In this document: positions 60,369 through 64,000 of the stretch, piece after piece
Numbering within the stretch: the stretch's first letter is position 1
Layout: every line of letters begins with the position of its first letter
Assembly (NCBI GenBank): GCA_964390495.1
Contig: CAYMIN010000010.1
Span: forward strand, 1 to 64,000
Reading direction: 5' to 3'
Source: UBA11051 sp964390495
Lineage (GTDB): Bacteria; Armatimonadota; Zipacnadia; Zipacnadales; UBA11051
DNA: 64,000 bases
The notes under the pieces: generated by a model
Told to the model about the DNA's origin: nothing
The model's input: the letters and a program-made list of their open reading frames with translations, nothing else
Database searches by the model: none
Program-made: the position numbers and the translations under genes

Positions 60369-60721
60369 CGGTGATTCCTCCGGTAGTTCTGATTGATGTT
60401 GCCCTGTCGGCATTGCACACGGCGTTGATGGGTGAGACGGGCCGGCCAACGACGTAACGGCTGGGCCGGATGCTCAGTGTAAACGACACACTTCGCATGC
60501 GGCCCCTCCTGACGGCAACGGCTGTCGGGCTGGAAAGCCCCGCCTCCGCCAAAGCTACGGCGCGCAAGGCCGACCCACGCGCTGAGAAAGGACAGGAGCT
60601 AGAAGCGGCCTCAAGACCTGGTTTTTCGCAACTCGCACACTGGCAAGGCCCTGCTGTTGACTTAGGGGACAGTCGCTAAAGGGAGAGCCCGTCGCATTCA
60701 CGCGATGCGAAAGTACAGGAG
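60369..60721. other. Gap between the two propeller genes with a short direct repeat
   Basis: No gene found. Two copies of a 17-mer (GAAAGGACAGGAGCTAG at 60587 and GAAAGTACAGGAGCTAA at 60709) match at 15 of 17 bases; the second overlaps the end of the upstream propeller gene. A GC-rich segment near 60540-60570 looks like other dispersed intergenic repeats of such genomes. Confidence 0.4.
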
Positions 60722-61804
60722 CTAAGTGTCCAGGCGACACTCCCACAGATAGCCGGAGCGGGCGGGATTGTCGGTCTCGGCGATGTAGAAGGTGCTGTCA
60801 TCAAGCGCCGTGATGTCATGGCTGTAATAGCATCCGGTGTCCAGTTCCGCATCGTAGAGGTTGGCAAGATGGGTGAAAGACCGCTCCTCGCGGTCATAGC
60901 AGAAGAGCTTGGCCATGTCAGCCTCGCGCGCATTGCCGGCAGAGCCGTAGATGAGACCATCGTCCCCGACAGTCAGCCCCGGCATGCGGCCCTCAGGATA
61001 GGGCTTGCCCAGGTATTCGCACTCGGCGGTCGCCGGGTCCAGGCGGATTAGTTCCCCACCCGTCGAGCCGACGTAAATATAGCCATCGCCGCCGTTGATC
61101 ATGCCGTCCACCGCAGCGTCGTTGGGAAGACCGTGATCGAACCAGGTGATCTCGTCAGCGTCGGGATCGTAGCTGAACAGGTAGTTGCCGCGCAAGCGGT
61201 AGCAGCCCCAGAAGCAGCCGTTATCATCAAGCGCGGAGATGTGGGTGGAGGAGCCGATATAGCTGAAGTTGGTGACTTCATTCTCAGCGATGTCATACTT
61301 GAAGAAATTGGCCACCGGATAGGTCTGGCCGTAGAGCAACATCCGCTCGGGGTCGAGGGTGATGGTCTGGATATAGTCATACTCAATCGGCGTGCACAGC
61401 AGCTTGAGCTCGCCGGTCGCGGGGTCGTAGGAGAATAGCTTGCCACCCGGTGCCTTGAGGCGCTGGGTTACATCGTGGAGGCAGGCAGTGGCCCCGTAGA
61501 GCACGCCGTCGTTGTCCATGCACAGGGAGCGGTGCACCTTCACATCATACTTCTCGCCGACCTCGGCCCAGCCGAGGCTGGTGAACTCGCCAGTTTGTGG
61601 GTTGAAGGTATAAAAGATGTCCGCATCGTAGGCGGTAATGCCGCAATAGACCAGTCCGTCGGCCTGGTTATAGAGCAGGGAAGTAAAGGCGACGGCGTTG
61701 TGGAGGCGCTCTTCGGCAACACCCTCGGCGCCGAACTGATCCCCGGCTGGGCCGTGGTGCTTGTCGTAGTCCCGCAAGATATGAGCCTTGACCGTCGTAG
61801 CCAT
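60722..61804 (-). CDS. Seven-blade-like propeller protein, tandem paralogue 2
   Basis: A 360-residue paralogue of the next downstream gene. It opens VKAHILRDYDKHHGPAGDQF (paralogue 1: CKAHILRDYNMKNAP), then ITAYDADIFYTFNPQTGEFT, IYGATACLHDV-like and MINGGDGYIYVGSTGGELI segments in the same order. The ATG at 61804 follows a GTGGGAG-type site. The pair probably arose by local duplication. The lipoprotein gene upstream is 44 bases away on the same strand. Confidence 0.82.
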   Translation of the reverse strand: MATTVKAHILRDYDKHHGPAGDQFGAEGVAEERLHNAVAFTSLLYNQADGLVYCGITAYDADIFYTFNPQTGEFTSLGWAEVGEKYDVKVHRSLCMDNDGVLYGATACLHDVTQRLKAPGGKLFSYDPATGELKLLCTPIEYDYIQTITLDPERMLLYGQTYPVANFFKYDIAENEVTNFSYIGSSTHISALDDNGCFWGCYRLRGNYLFSYDPDADEITWFDHGLPNDAAVDGMINGGDGYIYVGSTGGELIRLDPATAECEYLGKPYPEGRMPGLTVGDDGLIYGSAGNAREADMAKLFCYDREERSFTHLANLYDAELDTGCYYSHDITALDDSTFYIAETDNPARSGYLWECRLDT

Positions 61805-61848
61805 TGTTGATTCTCCCACGTGTATAAACTTGTGGCAAACAGAAGCCC

Positions 61849-62739
61849 TCAGTCGGCGGGTTGATTCCACTCGCCGAAGAGGCGCTTGATGACCTCACCT
61901 TTCGGCGAAGTGGGGCTCTGATGGCAATAGACATGGACGCCGTCGGCGTGCTCGTGGCCGCAGTTCATAACCTCTTCACAGTACTCCGGGGTCGTCTGGC
62001 CCAGGCGGGAATGGCCGGTGGCGTAGAAGCCCAAAACGATCACCATATCCGGGCCCATAATCTCGCGAACCGCAGCAATCTCCGCTTGGCACAGGCTGGG
62101 GTCGGTGAGGTTGGCGCCGGCCGATTCGTGGCGGTAGTAGAACAGCAGCCCGTCCAGCAGATCGCTGTAATTCTCGGCCAGGTGGGCGGTCACCCTGGGA
62201 AAATAGGTGCAAGGCGCGAAGGCCAGATGGGGGTTGTGGGCGTGGGCGGCATCCATCATCTGCCCGAGGTATTCCGGGGTGTAGAAGCTGAGATTGTGCG
62301 TGAAATCGTCAATACTCCATGCCACCAGGTTGGGATACTCGACGCTGAGTTGGCCGATGGCGTCGGCCCAGGCGACATAATCCAACCCAAACGGCTCCGA
62401 CTTCTTATTCTTCGATTCCGAGGGCGGCACCAGCGAAACCCAAACCTTGAGATCGCTGTCCTTGGTCGTCTCGAGGAAGCTGTGGAGGTCCTCCCAGTCA
62501 GTCGCGGTATGCCAGACGAGGAAGTCGTAGGTGTTGCAGTGCAGCTCCTGCAACTCCGCGACGAGGCGCGGGATGTCCACATGGCGCTTGGGTTCTCGGC
62601 GCGGCTCGCCGTCGTAGGTCGCTAATGTTCCTCGCAGCAAGGCTCGGCGGACCTGCTGAGCTTCCGGCGTGTCCTGGGCGCGAGCACAGCCCATAACGAT
62701 CGGGAGTACCAAGGCGACAGTGATAAGGCTTCGCAACAT
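61849..62739 (-). CDS. Lipoprotein with TIM-barrel-like fold
   Basis: A 296-residue predicted lipoprotein: signal MLRSLITVALVLPIVMGC with Cys at residue 18. The mature part alternates strands and helices in barrel fashion: HCNTYDFLVWHTATDWEDLH, LKVWVSLVPP, LVAWSIDDFTHNLSFYTPEY, LDGLLFYYRHESAGANL and MVIVLGFYATGHS. The acidic residues in WSIDDF recall hydrolase barrels, but no family is recognised. The ATG at 62739 has GGAGGTGA upstream. Part of the minus-strand cluster with the amidohydrolase and propellers. Confidence 0.75.
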   Translation of the reverse strand: MLRSLITVALVLPIVMGCARAQDTPEAQQVRRALLRGTLATYDGEPRREPKRHVDIPRLVAELQELHCNTYDFLVWHTATDWEDLHSFLETTKDSDLKVWVSLVPPSESKNKKSEPFGLDYVAWADAIGQLSVEYPNLVAWSIDDFTHNLSFYTPEYLGQMMDAAHAHNPHLAFAPCTYFPRVTAHLAENYSDLLDGLLFYYRHESAGANLTDPSLCQAEIAAVREIMGPDMVIVLGFYATGHSRLGQTTPEYCEEVMNCGHEHADGVHVYCHQSPTSPKGEVIKRLFGEWNQPAD

Positions 62740-62775
62740 GGTCTTCTCACCTCCATAAGACATTCCAGCGTCGGA

Positions 62776-63555
62776 CTACTCTATGGCGAAGATGTCGGCG
62801 GCGGTGCCCCAGTAGATACGCTCTTTCTGCTCGGTGGTTGCACCCATCAGGTTGAGGATTTCCTCGTAGCGGTCAATTAACCTCTGCGGCGGATGGGTAT
62901 CGGAGGCCCAGACCAGCCGCTCCAACATGCCCTGCCAGATTTCCTCACCTTGGCGCAGGAAATGCTCCCTGAGCCACTGGGTATCGAGACGCAGAAGCCA
63001 ACTGCCGGTCAGGTCCCAGTAGATGTTGGGCCAGGTGGCGATGATGGCACAGGCCTCCTCGACCCAGGGAAAGCCGAGGTGCGGCATGAGGATCTTGAGG
63101 TCCGGGAAGCTGCGGGCGATGGCGTCGAGACATACGGGCCGCTGGTAGCGTGCAGAGGTGTCGAGGCCGCCGTCGTTGGGCAGTCGCCCGGTCATTCCGC
63201 AGTGGAAGTTGATCATCATGCCGAGGGCTTCGGCGCGGGCATAAATCGGCCACAGGCTCTGGTCATCGTAGAAGGTGGCGGGGATGATGACCTTGAGCGC
63301 CTCGAAGCCCTGGGCGTAGAGTTCGTCCACCTTCTGCGGCCCGTCCAGACCCAGGCGGACGTAGCCGAAGCCGATAATCATATCGGGGTAGAGCTCCTTG
63401 GCGCGGATCACGCCCTCATTGTCATACTGGTTGAAGAGCGGCCCGCAGGTGGACATGCCGACTTTCTCGACACCGGCCGCTTGGGCCTCGGCGATATAGT
63501 GTTCAAGTTCGCCTGCGGGTACGTGGTAATGGCGGTGGATATCAAAATAGCGCAT
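62776..63555 (-). CDS. Amidohydrolase family 2 metal-dependent hydrolase
   Basis: A 259-residue TIM-barrel hydrolase. The metal His-x-His is in YFDIHRHYH at the N-terminus. INFHCGMTGRLPND near residue 115, LKILMPHLGFPWVEEACAI near 152, and LVWASDTHPPQRLIDRYEE near 218 carry the further His and Asp ligands. This is the amidohydrolase-2 pattern of decarboxylases and lactonases. It probably acts on a small carboxylic substrate. The ATG at 63555 is at proper distance from GGAGG; ATG 63561 is too close. Confidence 0.88.
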   Translation of the reverse strand: MRYFDIHRHYHVPAGELEHYIAEAQAAGVEKVGMSTCGPLFNQYDNEGVIRAKELYPDMIIGFGYVRLGLDGPQKVDELYAQGFEALKVIIPATFYDDQSLWPIYARAEALGMMINFHCGMTGRLPNDGGLDTSARYQRPVCLDAIARSFPDLKILMPHLGFPWVEEACAIIATWPNIYWDLTGSWLLRLDTQWLREHFLRQGEEIWQGMLERLVWASDTHPPQRLIDRYEEILNLMGATTEQKERIYWGTAADIFAIE

Positions 63556-63572
63556 TGGCATTGCCTCCGGAC

Positions 63573-64000
63573 TTACTGCTCAGGGGTCGGGCCTGCGGGC
63601 GGCTGTTGGTCGGAGACCGGGTAGGGCCCGGGCTTGAGCACGGCCTCGACTTTGGCCGCCTGCATAATCTGGAGCTTCTTCTCACCAGTCAGGTGGGCCA
63701 GGCGCTCGCGTTCCAGAGAGCCCTTGAGGGCCTCCTGCACCTCCTCGAAGGGAGGCAGGCCTTCAGGCTTCCTCTCCAGGCGCTTGATGATGTGATAGCC
63801 CATGCGGGTAGGGACCACCGGGCTGATTTCGCCATCTTTGGTGAGGGCGAAGGCGGCTTGCTGGAACGGGTCCTCACCCTTGGCGATCCAGCCCCACTCG
63901 CCGCCGATGTCTTTGGTCCAGGGGTCAATCGAGTTAGCCTTGGCGGCCTCGGCGAAGCTGATGGTGCCGGCCAGGATCTGGCTGCGAAGCTCTTCGGCCT
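63573..64000 (-). CDS. PpiC-type peptidyl-prolyl isomerase, C-terminal part (runs off the window)
   Basis: The last 142 codons of a parvulin-domain protein; the start lies beyond base 64000. Visible: ISFAEAAKANSIDPWTKDIG, then EWGWIAKGEDPFQQAAFALT, then ISPVVPTRMGYHIIKRLE. This is the parvulin core, with the conserved MGYHIIK His strand. A C-terminal linker follows, ending QPPAGPTPEQ. Such proteins fold secreted or outer-membrane proteins; a signal or anchor cannot be seen. It ends 17 bases before the amidohydrolase start. Confidence 0.88.
   Translation of the reverse strand, partial: AEELRSQILAGTISFAEAAKANSIDPWTKDIGGEWGWIAKGEDPFQQAAFALTKDGEISPVVPTRMGYHIIKRLERKPEGLPPFEEVQEALKGSLERERLAHLTGEKKLQIMQAAKVEAVLKPGPYPVSDQQPPAGPTPEQ

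Overview
The window is a gene-dense, GC-rich bacterial chromosome segment. Housekeeping blocks are interleaved with operons of secreted or envelope proteins that have no obvious assigned function. Several traits point to an uncultured Terrabacteria-like lineage, with Armatimonadota as my best guess: a leucine T-box riboswitch, the order leuC-leuD-der-plsY-gpsA-HU, a zinc-ribbon L28, an archaeal-type phosphoglycerate mutase, a histidine-type Thi4, a DUF4127 protein, and a relic of an H-X9-DG pseudopilin. That placement is inference; no 16S rRNA gene lies in the window. Promoters that can be read follow the sigma-70 pattern, several with an extended -10.

Left part (1-12.8 kb): an FAH-family hydrolase, a pseudopilin relic, rpsT divergent from murJ, then an ASST-like propeller protein, lepA, hemW and a small membrane protein. 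These are followed by a PKD lipoprotein, pyrC, carA (with no carB or pyrB nearby) and a degenerate RNase H-like protein. From 12.9 to 23 kb everything is on the minus strand. It begins with a compact five-gene operon (winged helix, TIM barrel, DUF4127, GHL10-type hydrolase, zinc UroD-like methyltransferase). Upstream of that lie a secreted protein translationally coupled to apgM, and an atypical response regulator.

Middle (23-41 kb): a GT4 glycosyltransferase, argS, a DUF1385 protein, rpmB, mtaB carrying a palindromic insert, and a DegT-family aminotransferase. Next come a decayed gene, a pseudo-esterase that has lost its serine nucleophile, a tandem pair of secreted paralogues, and a YraN-type protein. 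The segment ends with leuCD-der-plsY-gpsA-HU and a tRNA-Pro(GGG).

Right part (41-64 kb): a class III aminotransferase, a polysaccharide-deacetylase lipoprotein, a membrane-anchored TIM-barrel protein, a methyltransferase, a DUF4878-like lipoprotein and an SDR dehydrogenase. Two very large secreted proteins follow, probably acting on glycans. leuA-trpF sits behind the leucine T-box. After a GNAT protein, an HAD phosphatase and Thi4 comes a minus-strand cluster with two duplicated propeller proteins, a lipoprotein, an amidohydrolase and the C-terminal part of a parvulin that runs off the window. Small palindromic repeats are scattered through intergenic space and once inside a gene. I see no phage, CRISPR, transposase or rRNA.
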